From the NCBI GenBank assembly GCA_016458225.1, contig JAEMGR010000039.1:1-62648 (forward strand): a DNA stretch of 62,648 nucleotides, given 5' to 3'. Below the pieces are notes generated by a model. It was not told the DNA's origin. It saw nothing but the letters and a program-made list of their open reading frames with translations, and ran no database searches. Below are positions 26,694-34,127 of the stretch, in pieces. Numbering within the stretch: position 1 is the stretch's first letter; the number at the start of each line of letters is the position of its first letter. A program made the position numbers and the translations under genes. Source of the stretch: Myxococcaceae bacterium JPH2. GTDB lineage: Bacteria > Myxococcota > Myxococcia > Myxococcales > Myxococcaceae.

Positions 26694-26701
26694 AAAGGAG
26701 G
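26694..26701 (+). promoter_or_regulatory. Near-perfect ribosome binding site
   Basis: AAAGGAGG at 26694-26701, six bases before the ATG at 26708. This is the strongest SD I see in the window and argues that the very short frame behind it is translated. Confidence 0.75.
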
Positions 26702-26707
26702 CACGAC

Positions 26708-26752
26708 ATGAAGATCAAGCTCCACGTCCGCGGCGGCCCGAAGGCGCGTTAG
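26708..26752 (+). CDS. 14-aa micro-gene, candidate exported peptide precursor
   Basis: Encodes MKIKLHVRGGPKAR. Support for a real gene: an ideal SD at ideal spacing, a consensus -35 upstream, three consecutive in-frame stops (TAG TAG TGA, 26750-26758), and a stem-loop downstream. It is divergent from an operon that encodes a C39 peptidase exporter. The Gly9-Gly10 pair is what C39 enzymes cut after, with hydrophobic Val7 at -4, but the -7 and -12 positions do not fit the leader consensus and Pro follows. A product could be the cationic tetrapeptide PKAR or the whole 14-mer. Alternatives: a regulatory leader peptide, or a quorum-type signal. Function is unproven. Confidence 0.5.
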   Translation: MKIKLHVRGGPKAR

Positions 26753-26766
26753 TAGTGAGCCGTTTT

Positions 26767-26792
26767 GACGCCAGCTGTTGAGGCTGGTCGTC
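26767..26792 (+). other. Small stem-loop after the micro-gene
   Basis: GACGCCAGC and GCTGGTCGTC form a 9-bp stem with one bulged T and a 7-nt loop (TGTTGAG). It starts 9 bp after the third stop codon. It could protect the 3' end of the short mRNA. Confidence 0.4.
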
Positions 26793-26810
26793 CCTCGTTT
26801 CCGATGAACA

Positions 26811-26847
26811 GAGGGGGGTTGATGGGATTTTCCATCAGCCCCTCCTC
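26811..26847. terminator. Long stem-loop, probable terminator
   Basis: GAGG..GGGTTGATGG (from 26811) pairs with CCATCAGCCCCTCCTC (to 26847) with one bulge and one G-U pair, around an AT-rich loop (GATTTTC). This is a strong structure of about 15 bp located 55 bp after the micro-gene stop codons. Confidence 0.55.
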
Positions 26848-27074
26848 TCATTTCTGGCAACGCCTTGATCTTGCAAGTGCTCGTTCCTGGCGAGCATGGA
26901 TAGGCGAATCAGCCAGCTTGAGCTGACCTGGCGCCTTCCTCCGGCCTGCTGAGGTAGCCACACCTCCCGGAGCGGTTCGGCAACCGCAACTGGAAGCCCG
27001 CCAAGCAAAATCACGCAATACATGCAAATCAAGCCAAGCAAGGCGATTGCTATGTTCCATGACATCTCCGTCAT
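26835..27074 (-). CDS. Doubtful 79-aa small membrane protein
   Basis: An open frame starting MTEMSWNIAIALLGLICMYC contains one clear hydrophobic segment (IAIALLGLICMYCVILLGGL), followed by a Gln/Arg-rich tail. No SD precedes the ATG and its stop codon falls inside the stem-loop ending at 26847. It is included because it is the only plausible frame in this stretch; it may be fortuitous. Confidence 0.18.
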   Translation of the reverse strand: MTEMSWNIAIALLGLICMYCVILLGGLPVAVAEPLREVWLPQQAGGRRQVSSSWLIRLSMLARNEHLQDQGVARNERRG

Positions 27075-27211
27075 GACAGGCGCGTCGCGCCTGCCATTCC
27101 ACGAATGTGTCGCGAGAGCAGGGCCACACGGCGGCTCACTCGAAGTGCCCTTGGCCATTCATTTGCACAGAGCCCTGGCGGCCGACTTCGCCGTCCTTCT
27201 CCTGGGGTTCC
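26848..27211. other. Intergenic stretch without a convincing gene
   Basis: Apart from the doubtful minus-strand frame, it holds a perfect palindrome CAGGCGCG-T-CGCGCCTG at 27077-27093 with 8-bp arms, which could be a protein-binding site or stem. Nothing else is recognisable. Base composition is less GC-rich than in flanking genes. Confidence 0.4.
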
Positions 27212-27883
27212 ATGCGTCCTCGATGTCACGCCGGGCTGTTGCTGTTGCTGTGCCTGTTCACCGCTCCCGCCTGGGCTGAAGACACCCCAGAAGCCCAACC
27301 CCAGGGGCAACGAAAGCACCTCCTCGTCGGCCTGCGTCTGGGGTATGCCTTTCCCGTCGGAGACCTCATCCGCGACCAGAAGCTCTCCTCACGCTATGCG
27401 GGGATGCTCGCGCCCCAGCTCGACGTGGGCTACGCACTCACCCCTCACTGGTCGGTGGAGGGGGTCTTCCAGAATGGCATCGCGCGCATCGCGCCAGGGG
27501 CCTGCGACCCGAGCGTGCGGTGCAACGGATACCTGGTGCGGCTTGGAACGGGCGTGAACTATCACTTCCTGAGTCAGGGCCCCCTCCAGCCCTGGGCGGG
27601 CGCGGGCCTCGACCTCGAGATGTCCTGGTTGACCACGGGTCCTGACGGCGGCACGCAGCAGCGAAAGGCCTCGGGCTTCCTCTTCGCGCATGTCCAGGGA
27701 GGTATCGACGTGGAGGTCGCTTCGTTCCTCCGCGTCGGCCCGTACTTCACGGCAACCTTTGGGAAGTACTCTTCCCTCTTCGAGACCTTCGACCCGTTCG
27801 GTGGCAGTCAGACCGTGCCGAGCTCACGGCGAGCCGTTCACGGCTGGCTCGAACCGGGGCTGCGCATCCAGTTCCTGCATTGA
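27212..27883 (+). CDS. Outer-membrane beta-barrel protein
   Basis: 223-aa predicted outer-membrane protein. The ATG at 27212 (MRPRCHAGLLLLLCLF) gives a signal peptide cut near AWA-ED. The mature part alternates hydrophobic and polar residues in strands such as LLVGLRLGYAFPVGDL, PQLDVGYALTPHWSVEGVFQ, YLVRLGTGVNYHF and WAGAGLDLEMSW, and closes with the C-terminal strand LEPGLRIQFLH, typical of OmpA-like or Opacity-type barrels. GGGG lies about 5 nt before the start. Monocistronic; function unknown, and any link to the neighbouring exporter is speculative. Confidence 0.7.
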   Translation: MRPRCHAGLLLLLCLFTAPAWAEDTPEAQPQGQRKHLLVGLRLGYAFPVGDLIRDQKLSSRYAGMLAPQLDVGYALTPHWSVEGVFQNGIARIAPGACDPSVRCNGYLVRLGTGVNYHFLSQGPLQPWAGAGLDLEMSWLTTGPDGGTQQRKASGFLFAHVQGGIDVEVASFLRVGPYFTATFGKYSSLFETFDPFGGSQTVPSSRRAVHGWLEPGLRIQFLH

Positions 27884-27896
27884 GCCCGCGCGAGCG

Positions 27897-28304
27897 TCAC
27901 GAGGCCCGCGAGGAAGGCACGTCCTTCGCGGCGCGGTCAAAGGCCTCGCGAGCGCGCTGAACCTCAGGGCAGTTGCGCTCCGCCCACAGCGCGAGGACCG
28001 TCACCGGCTCGAGCAAGGTCCGCCCCAGGTTCGTGAGGGCGTAGTCGACGCGCGGGGGATTCGTCGGGAGCACGGTGCGCAGGACCAGCCCATCGCGTTC
28101 GAGCCCGCGCAAGGTGAGCGTCAGCATGCGCTGGGAGATGCCATCGAGGGCGCGCTTCAAATCACTGAAGCGCAGGGTGCCCGCCCCCAGGTTGACGATG
28201 ACGAGCACGCTCCACTTGTCACCGACTCGGGTCAGGACCTCGCGAGTGGCCGCGCAGTCCTCGGCGTAGCTCCGAGTCAACTTGCCGTTCCCTAGTGACT
28301 TCAA
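27897..28304 (-). CDS. HxlR-family transcriptional regulator
   Basis: 135-aa MarR-like winged-helix repressor/activator of the HxlR family. The family's conserved cysteine is at AEDCAATREVL, followed by VGDKWSVLVIVNLGAG, the recognition region RFSDLKRALDGISQRMLT and the wing LTLRGLERDGLVLRTV. HxlR proteins with one conserved Cys commonly sense electrophiles or redox stress. It is divergent from a DoxX gene with 88 bp between them, a common regulator-target arrangement. Confidence 0.85.
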   Translation of the reverse strand: MKSLGNGKLTRSYAEDCAATREVLTRVGDKWSVLVIVNLGAGTLRFSDLKRALDGISQRMLTLTLRGLERDGLVLRTVLPTNPPRVDYALTNLGRTLLEPVTVLALWAERNCPEVQRAREAFDRAAKDVPSSRAS

Positions 28305-28392
28305 TGTGCCTCCTTGTCCGTCGCCGCGCGGCGAGCAAGATAGTTCCAGTCACCCCGCGTCACCACGCGCCCTCTGCCCGCGAGGAAATCCG

Positions 28393-28851
28393 ATGACTGA
28401 ACTCACGCGAAACGAAACCTCCGGCGCGTCGAGCGCGCGCCCCATCCCAGCCGCGCCATCCCGAGGTCTCCACTTCGGACTGTGGATGGTCCAGGCGTTG
28501 TTGTCCCTCACCTTCGTCGGCACGGGACTGTGGAAGTTCCTCACGCCCATCCCCGCGCTCGCCGCGATGATTCCGTGGGCCGGACAGGTCTCCCCCGCCT
28601 TCTTGTATGTGACGGCCGCGTTCGACCTGCTCGGAGGATTGGGCCTGGTGCTGCCCGCGCTCACCCGCATCCAACCGGGCCTGACGTGGCTCGCGGCGCT
28701 GGGCTGCGCCGTCATGCAAGTGGGAGCGATTGCCTTTCACCTGTCGCGCGGGGAAGCGGCGAACACGCCCTTCAACGCCTTCCTCGTGGCGCTCGCGATC
28801 TTCGTGTTCTGGGGCCGCCGCGCGAAGGCGCCCATCGTGCCGCGCGCGTAA
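28393..28851 (+). CDS. DoxX family membrane protein
   Basis: 152-aa inner-membrane protein with four predicted helices: LWMVQALLSLTFVGTGLWKF, FLYVTAAFDLLGGLGLVLPA, LTWLAALGCAVMQVGAIAF and FNAFLVALAIFVFWG. The LWKFLTP segment after TM1 is typical of DoxX/DoxX-like (DUF417-related) proteins, which are connected with redox stress. The ATG at 28393 has AGGA 8 nt upstream. It is probably controlled by the divergent HxlR regulator. Confidence 0.8.
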   Translation: MTELTRNETSGASSARPIPAAPSRGLHFGLWMVQALLSLTFVGTGLWKFLTPIPALAAMIPWAGQVSPAFLYVTAAFDLLGGLGLVLPALTRIQPGLTWLAALGCAVMQVGAIAFHLSRGEAANTPFNAFLVALAIFVFWGRRAKAPIVPRA

Positions 28852-28922
28852 CGCGTCCGAGCGGAGGGCCACCGAGGGCTCCCCCCACCCGCTCGCCCGA
28901 GGAGCCAGACGCCGCGTGTGAG

Positions 28923-28952
28923 CGCAAGGGCCGGCCGAACTCCGGCCTTGCG
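28923..28952 (+). terminator. Hairpin terminator after doxX
   Basis: CGCAAGGGCCGG and CCGGCCTTGCG pair with a single bulge around a short loop, followed by GTTTCC. It lies between the doxX-like gene and the SNF2 gene. Confidence 0.55.
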
Positions 28953-28983
28953 TTTCCCCGTCGCATCGCGAAGAAGCAGCGGC

Positions 28984-31900
28984 ATGTCCGAGGAGCGCAA
29001 GCCACCGGGTCCCGTCCCCTCGCTGGTCGCGGGGACCCCCCCCTTCGAGACGGACTCCGCCCTGAGGGCGTGGCTCCAGGCCGAGGGCATCGAGCACGTC
29101 GCGCGCTACAGCCTGGGCCCCCTCACGCCTCGCGTGGATCCGGCGCTGATGCCACAGTTCCGCCCCGCCATCCTCCGACGACGCATGGTGGAGCTGGTGA
29201 GCGCCGAGTCGCTCGCTCGCTGGCACACCGAGGCACAGCCCTCGCCGAAGATGAAGGAGCTGCTGCCCCGGCTCGCCTGGCGATTCGTCGAAGAGGAGGC
29301 GGTGGCCGCACGGGATGCGCGCGCGGGCCTCGACGAGCGGCTGGCGCCCCCAGTCGAACCTCGCACGCACCGGGTCCACGCGCTGTTGAGCGCACTGCGC
29401 GCCCGCGTCCCCGCGTCGATTGCGCCGAGGCCCGCGGATCTGCTGCACGCGGAGGCGCTCGAGTTGGATCCGCTGCTGCCCGGCTTCCGCCTGCGCGAGA
29501 GCGGCATCTCGGAGCTGCCCGTGGGCTCCCAGGCGGGCTTCATCCTCCCGGAGATGCGGCTGACGTTCTCGCCCACGACCGCGAGCGTGGAGTGCACCTG
29601 CGGCGCCACGACCTGCGTGCATGGCCTGGCCATGGTGGACACCGCGCTGTCATGGCTGCGCCAGCCCTGGTCCGAGAACTTCGGCGAGACGCTGGCCGAG
29701 TTGGTGCGCCCTTCGTGGGAGCGCACGCTGCGGGCCCTGGAGCGCGCGGTCGAGGAGAACCCCGCGGGCGCTCCGGGCTCGGAGCTCACCTGGCGACTGG
29801 AGGTCATCGAGGGCTACGGCGTGGAGGTCGCCGCGTATGCCCACCGCCGCAACAAGAAGGGGCAGCTGAGCGCGGGCACGCGGCTGAGTCGGCGGCGGCT
29901 GTTGCAGGAGTACGGCGCGCAGCTCTCCCCCCTCGACGCGCGCCTCGCGGTGCTCCTTCCGGAGACGACCGCGCCGGCGTCACGCGCGCTCCTCTTCGAG
30001 TTGGTGGACCATCCGCGGCTCCACCTGGATGACTCCCCGGACCTCGTGCGCGTCGAGCGCGCCAAGGTGGGGCTGGTGGCCGAGGACCGAGGCGGGTCTG
30101 TCGTCGTCACGGCGGGCGTGGAGGGAGCGTCCCTGTCCTCCACCATGGTGGAGCGCGTGCGGCGCTCGCGCCCCGAGGAGGTCCTCTACCTCTGGGACGA
30201 AGCGGCGCGGCGCCTCACGGTGCTCGACGTGAGCGTGGATGCGAGGACGCTGCTGGGCGTGCTCGCGCGTCACGGCAACAGCTTTCCGCCCGAGAGCCAC
30301 GGCGCGCTCCTCCAACACCTGTCGCAGCTGTCGGTCCGGCTTCCGGTGGCCCTGCCGCGCAGCGTGATGGGCCAGGAGGTCGTGCCGCTCGACCTGCCCG
30401 TGGTGCGGATGGAGGCGCAGCCGGGAGGACAGGTCCGAGTGGAGCTGCGCACGCGGCCCCTCCCCGAGAGCCCACCGCTCGTGCCCGGCGAGGGCTCGCG
30501 GGACGTGCATGTCCGCCGAGGCACCGAGCCCATGCACGCGGTGCGCGACTTCGTGAGAGAGCGCGCCCTGGCCGAGGCCCTGCGCGCGAAGCTGCCGCTC
30601 GACACGGCCGAGCCCCAGGACACGCCGTTCAGCTACCTCTTCACCAGTGCGCAGGGCGGCCTCGCCCTCCTCGCCGCCACGGTCGCGATGGAGCCGCGCC
30701 CGGAGCTGGAGTGGGTGGGTGCCCCCATGCGACTGCTCGCGGGGCGCGGCGCGGGGTCGCTGCACATCACGCTCGACAAGAAGCGCGACTGGTTCGGCGC
30801 GCTCGGAGACCTGTCGGTGGATGGCGAGCGCGTGGAGCTGGCCCGTCTGCTCGACGCGGCCCGACGCAAGCAGCGCTTCGTCCACGTGAGCGCCCAGACC
30901 TACGTGGAGATCGAAGACGCCCTGCGCGCGCACCTGGAGCGCCTGGCGGATCACACGCACAGCTCACGCCATGGTTTGGAGCTGGGCCCCTCCGCCGTGG
31001 AGACGCTCACCGCATTGGAGAACGCGGGCGCGAAGGTGGAAGCGGACGCGGCCTGGAAGTCCCTGGTGGAGCGCATCTTCGCGGCGAAGGAGCTGCGCCC
31101 GCGGCCCCCCACGACGCTCAAGACGACGCTGCGCGACTACCAGCTCGAGGGCTTCCGCTGGCTCATCCGCCTGGCCTCGTGGGGCGCGGGCGGCGTCCTC
31201 GCGGACGACATGGGCCTGGGCAAGACGGTGCAGGCGCTGGCCGTGCTGCTGGAGCGCTCGCGGCTGGGCCCCGCGCTCGTCATCGCGCCCACGTCGGTGG
31301 CGTTCAACTGGGTGGACGAGGCCCAGCGTTTCGCGCCCTCGCTGCGCATGAAGCTGTTCTCGGAGCAGGTGGACCGGGGCGGCACGCTGGAGCGCCTGGG
31401 CCCTCGGGACGTGCTGGTGCTCAGCTATGGCCTGCTCACGCGGGACATCGAGCGCCTGGCCGCCGTGCGCTTCTCCACCATCGTCTACGACGAGGCCCAG
31501 GGCCTGAAGAACGCGGTGACCCATCGCTTCCGCGCGGCCCGCGCGCTTCAAGGTGACTTCAAGTTCGCGCTCTCCGGCACGCCGCTGGAGAACCACCTGG
31601 GCGAGCTGTGGAGCCTCTACGCGGTGGTGTTCCCGGGCCTGCTCGGGAGCTGGGAGGCCTTCCGCACCCGCTTCGCGCTGCCCATCGAGAAGAACGTGGA
31701 CCCCACCGCGGCCCCGGCGCTCGCGCGCGTGCTGCAACCCTTCCTCTTGCGGCGCACCAAGGCCCAGGTGGAGGCGCAGCTGCCGCCCCGCACCGAGGTG
31801 CGAGTCCCGGTGGTCCTCTCCTCCGCGGAGTGGCAGCTCTACGAGGACGCGCGGCTGGCCGCCCTGTCCGACCTGGAGTCCCGCCCCGAGACGATGCGCG

Positions 31901-32550
31901 ACCAGGAGCGTCGCATCGAGATCCTCGCCGCGCTGACACGGCTGCGTCTGCTGGCGTCGCACCCGCGCCTGTATGACGCCAATTCCAAGCTGGAGTCGTC
32001 CAAGCTGGAGCGGCTCATGGAGCTTGTCGACGAGCTGCGCGCGGCGGGACAGCGCGCGCTCGTGTTCAGCCAGTTCACCTCGCACCTGGCCCTCGTGCGC
32101 GAGCACCTGGACGCGCAGGACATCGCCTACGAGTACCTGGATGGACAGACACCCGCCGGGGCCCGCTCCGAGCGCGTGCGTGCCTTCCAGGAAGGCGACG
32201 CCCCCCTCTTCCTCATCTCGTTGAAGGCAGGCGGCTTCGGGCTCAACCTCACGGCCGCCACCAGCGTCATCCACCTGGACCCGTGGTGGAACCCCGCCGT
32301 CGAGGACCAGGCATCGGATCGCGCCCACCGCATTGGCCAGGACCGCCCTGTCACCATCTACCGGCTCGTGGCGCGCGGAACCATTGAGGAGAAGATGTTG
32401 TCGTTGCATGAGCACAAACGAGCCCTCGTCGCGGGTGTGCTCGACGGCAAGGACCAGGCAGGAAGGCTCTCCGTGAAGGAGTTGCTCGGGCTGTTGTCTC
32501 AGCGGCTGACGACACATGACGACGAGGAGATTCCCGACTCGCGCCACTGA
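28984..32550 (+). CDS. SWIM zinc finger-containing SNF2/DEAD-type helicase
   Basis: 1188-aa Swi2/Snf2-family DNA translocase. A SWIM zinc finger (CTCGATTCVHG) is near residue 203. A long bacterial-type middle region follows, and the ATPase core begins near 715. Motifs: I ADDMGLGKT (about 740), II YDEAQGLKN, III LSGTPLENHLGELWSLY, and the helicase C lobe with FSQFTSHLALV, SLKAGGFGLNLTAA, DPWWNPAVEDQASDRAHRIGQ. Bacterial relatives (RapA/HepA-like) remodel RNA polymerase or DNA complexes. The start at 28984 (MSEERK) excludes 22 upstream codons that lack an SD. It is a single transcription unit after the doxX terminator. Confidence 0.88.
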   Translation: MSEERKPPGPVPSLVAGTPPFETDSALRAWLQAEGIEHVARYSLGPLTPRVDPALMPQFRPAILRRRMVELVSAESLARWHTEAQPSPKMKELLPRLAWRFVEEEAVAARDARAGLDERLAPPVEPRTHRVHALLSALRARVPASIAPRPADLLHAEALELDPLLPGFRLRESGISELPVGSQAGFILPEMRLTFSPTTASVECTCGATTCVHGLAMVDTALSWLRQPWSENFGETLAELVRPSWERTLRALERAVEENPAGAPGSELTWRLEVIEGYGVEVAAYAHRRNKKGQLSAGTRLSRRRLLQEYGAQLSPLDARLAVLLPETTAPASRALLFELVDHPRLHLDDSPDLVRVERAKVGLVAEDRGGSVVVTAGVEGASLSSTMVERVRRSRPEEVLYLWDEAARRLTVLDVSVDARTLLGVLARHGNSFPPESHGALLQHLSQLSVRLPVALPRSVMGQEVVPLDLPVVRMEAQPGGQVRVELRTRPLPESPPLVPGEGSRDVHVRRGTEPMHAVRDFVRERALAEALRAKLPLDTAEPQDTPFSYLFTSAQGGLALLAATVAMEPRPELEWVGAPMRLLAGRGAGSLHITLDKKRDWFGALGDLSVDGERVELARLLDAARRKQRFVHVSAQTYVEIEDALRAHLERLADHTHSSRHGLELGPSAVETLTALENAGAKVEADAAWKSLVERIFAAKELRPRPPTTLKTTLRDYQLEGFRWLIRLASWGAGGVLADDMGLGKTVQALAVLLERSRLGPALVIAPTSVAFNWVDEAQRFAPSLRMKLFSEQVDRGGTLERLGPRDVLVLSYGLLTRDIERLAAVRFSTIVYDEAQGLKNAVTHRFRAARALQGDFKFALSGTPLENHLGELWSLYAVVFPGLLGSWEAFRTRFALPIEKNVDPTAAPALARVLQPFLLRRTKAQVEAQLPPRTEVRVPVVLSSAEWQLYEDARLAALSDLESRPETMRDQERRIEILAALTRLRLLASHPRLYDANSKLESSKLERLMELVDELRAAGQRALVFSQFTSHLALVREHLDAQDIAYEYLDGQTPAGARSERVRAFQEGDAPLFLISLKAGGFGLNLTAATSVIHLDPWWNPAVEDQASDRAHRIGQDRPVTIYRLVARGTIEEKMLSLHEHKRALVAGVLDGKDQAGRLSVKELLGLLSQRLTTHDDEEIPDSRH

Positions 32551-32643
32551 ATCCCAAACATGGGACAGAAATACCTCCTTTCACGGGAAGACAGGCATGT
32601 TAGGCTGGAGCCGCAGCCCTCCCCATCCACGGTGAGACCGACC

Positions 32644-32874
32644 ATGCGCTCTTCGAAGAAGTACGCCCTTGTCGCGGTTGCCTTCCTGTTCTCTGCCTCC
32701 ACGGGTTTCGCGCTGGGAATGTATCCCCAAGGCGCCGAGAAGCTGCGCGGCGGCACCGTTTGCAGCGACAGCTCGCAGTGCAATCAGAACGCGGGCGAGT
32801 GCTGTGCCATCGCCGGTCCCAACGTGGGCGTCTGCGCGCCGCGGGACCTGGGCATCCCCTGCCTCGACGCGTAG
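32644..32874 (+). CDS. Small secreted cysteine-rich protein
   Basis: 76-aa protein beginning MRSSKKYALVAVAFLFSAST, a signal peptide with cleavage near GFALG. The mature part of about 50 residues has six cysteines spaced C-x5-C-x5-CC-x8-C-x7-C, suggesting three disulfides in a knottin-like fold. Function unknown. The preceding 90 bp contain a small hairpin (TCCCA AACA TGGGA at 32552-32565). It is followed by two further short or membrane protein genes on the same strand. Confidence 0.55.
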   Translation: MRSSKKYALVAVAFLFSASTGFALGMYPQGAEKLRGGTVCSDSSQCNQNAGECCAIAGPNVGVCAPRDLGIPCLDA

Positions 32875-32911
32875 TCGCGAAGCCAGACGCGCGCCCCTGA
32901 CCCCGAAGGTC

Positions 32912-33175
32912 ATGAGCACACCCCCACCGAGCAAGATTTCCAAGGCGTTCGCCATCCTCTGCGCGGTGGGGGTGCTCATCCTCGTCATGGTGACGGCGAG
33001 CATCTCCCTGATGTCGGGGACGAAGGTCCGGCGCCTCTTCGGGATGTCTCAGGAGGCGATGGCCGGGCGAGGCGTGATGCCCTCTACGGGCGAAGGCCGC
33101 GTCGTCCACGCCGACGCGTTCGCGGAGGACGCGGGGACACCGGCCCCCGTCCAGGCGGCGCCCCTTACGCCATGA
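32912..33175 (+). CDS. Small single-pass membrane protein
   Basis: 87-aa protein with one TM (AFAILCAVGVLILVMVTASI) near residues 12-33 and a polar Ala/Pro-rich tail. GAAGG lies 2-6 nt before the ATG. The stop overlaps the start of the hydroxylase gene by 4 bp, so the two are co-translated and this protein may be a membrane partner of that enzyme. Not assignable to a known family. Confidence 0.6.
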   Translation: MSTPPPSKISKAFAILCAVGVLILVMVTASISLMSGTKVRRLFGMSQEAMAGRGVMPSTGEGRVVHADAFAEDAGTPAPVQAAPLTP

Positions 33176-34029
33176 AGCCGCTGCTCAGCCTCCTGCTGGG
33201 CACGGCGCTGGGCTTCGGGTTGTTGCTCGTGGCCTTCGGCCCGCTGGAGCGGGCGTTCCCCGCCCGGGCAGGTCAGCGGTTCGCGCGTCCCGCGTGGCGT
33301 GTGGACCTGGCCTACTTCCTGGGCCAATACCTGCTCTGGGGCCCCCTCACCGTCTGGGCCATCGACGCGAGCCGTGACTGGCTCATGCCCATGGCGCTGG
33401 CGGGACTCCGCGCCACGGTGGCGCGCCAGTCGCCGTGGCTTCAGGTCATCGCGGGAACCGTCCTCTGCGACCTGGGTGTCTATGTCTGGCATCGCCTCTG
33501 TCACCAGGTGCCCTGGCTCTGGCGGTTCCATGCCATCCACCACTCCGTGGAGCATCTGGATTGGCTGGCCGCGCACCGGGAACACCCGCTGGATGGGTTG
33601 ACCACCCAGTTCGTCTGCAACCTGCCGCTGCTGGTATTGGGCATCCCCCTGGCGCCCCTGGCCATGGTGGTTGCCTTTCGTGGGATGTGGGCCGCCTTCA
33701 TCCACTCCAATGTGCGCCTCCCCCTCGGCCCGCTGGGGTTTGTCTTCGGCTCCCCCGAGCTGCATCACTGGCACCACGCCCGCACCGAGCAGACCCGACA
33801 TAATTTCGCCAACCTCGCGCCCTACCTGGACTGGCTCTTCGGAACGTATCATCGTCCCAAGAGCGAACAGACCTGGGCGCTCGGCCTCACCCGAAGCTTC
33901 CCCAAAGGCTATCTGGGGCAACTCCTGGCACCCTGGCGCGCGAATACACATCCATCTCGCACAGCCCAGCATCTGGCGGTGAAGCAAGCGGGTGCTTGCG
34001 ATTTGAATGACACCACCACCACGCAATGA
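33172..34029 (+). CDS. Fatty acid hydroxylase / sterol desaturase superfamily protein
   Basis: 285-aa integral-membrane di-iron enzyme. The histidine clusters HRLCHQ, HAIHHSVEHLDW and LHHWHHA give the eight-His pattern of the family, embedded among at least four hydrophobic segments (for example LLSLLLGTALGFGLLLVAFG and CNLPLLVLGIPLAPLAMVV). Family members hydroxylate or desaturate lipids at the membrane face using O2. Its substrate could be a sterol, carotenoid or fatty acid; myxobacteria make several of these. Start overlaps the preceding small membrane protein gene. Confidence 0.82.
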   Translation: MKPLLSLLLGTALGFGLLLVAFGPLERAFPARAGQRFARPAWRVDLAYFLGQYLLWGPLTVWAIDASRDWLMPMALAGLRATVARQSPWLQVIAGTVLCDLGVYVWHRLCHQVPWLWRFHAIHHSVEHLDWLAAHREHPLDGLTTQFVCNLPLLVLGIPLAPLAMVVAFRGMWAAFIHSNVRLPLGPLGFVFGSPELHHWHHARTEQTRHNFANLAPYLDWLFGTYHRPKSEQTWALGLTRSFPKGYLGQLLAPWRANTHPSRTAQHLAVKQAGACDLNDTTTTQ

Positions 34030-34035
34030 TTCCCG

Positions 34036-34064
34036 TTGAGCAAAACAAGCTATTCGCGTAATGC
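34036..34064 (+). promoter_or_regulatory. Candidate sigma-70 promoter
   Basis: TTGAGC (34036-34041), 17-bp spacer, TAATGC (34059-34064), in a relatively AT-rich gap 64 bp before the next ATG. Placement fits the lipoprotein gene starting at 34128. Confidence 0.35.
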
Positions 34065-34127
34065 AAGCCAGTCCTTGAATGCATCGTTTCACACTTGAAC
34101 CGTTTCCCAAGGACTGGAGAAATCATC

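Noticed and set aside
26402..26752. 116-codon frame ending in the 14-aa peptide
   Set aside because: The upstream part has no SD, overlaps the HlyD start and the promoter region, and lacks any motif; the strong SD directly before codon 1 of the 14-mer marks the true start.
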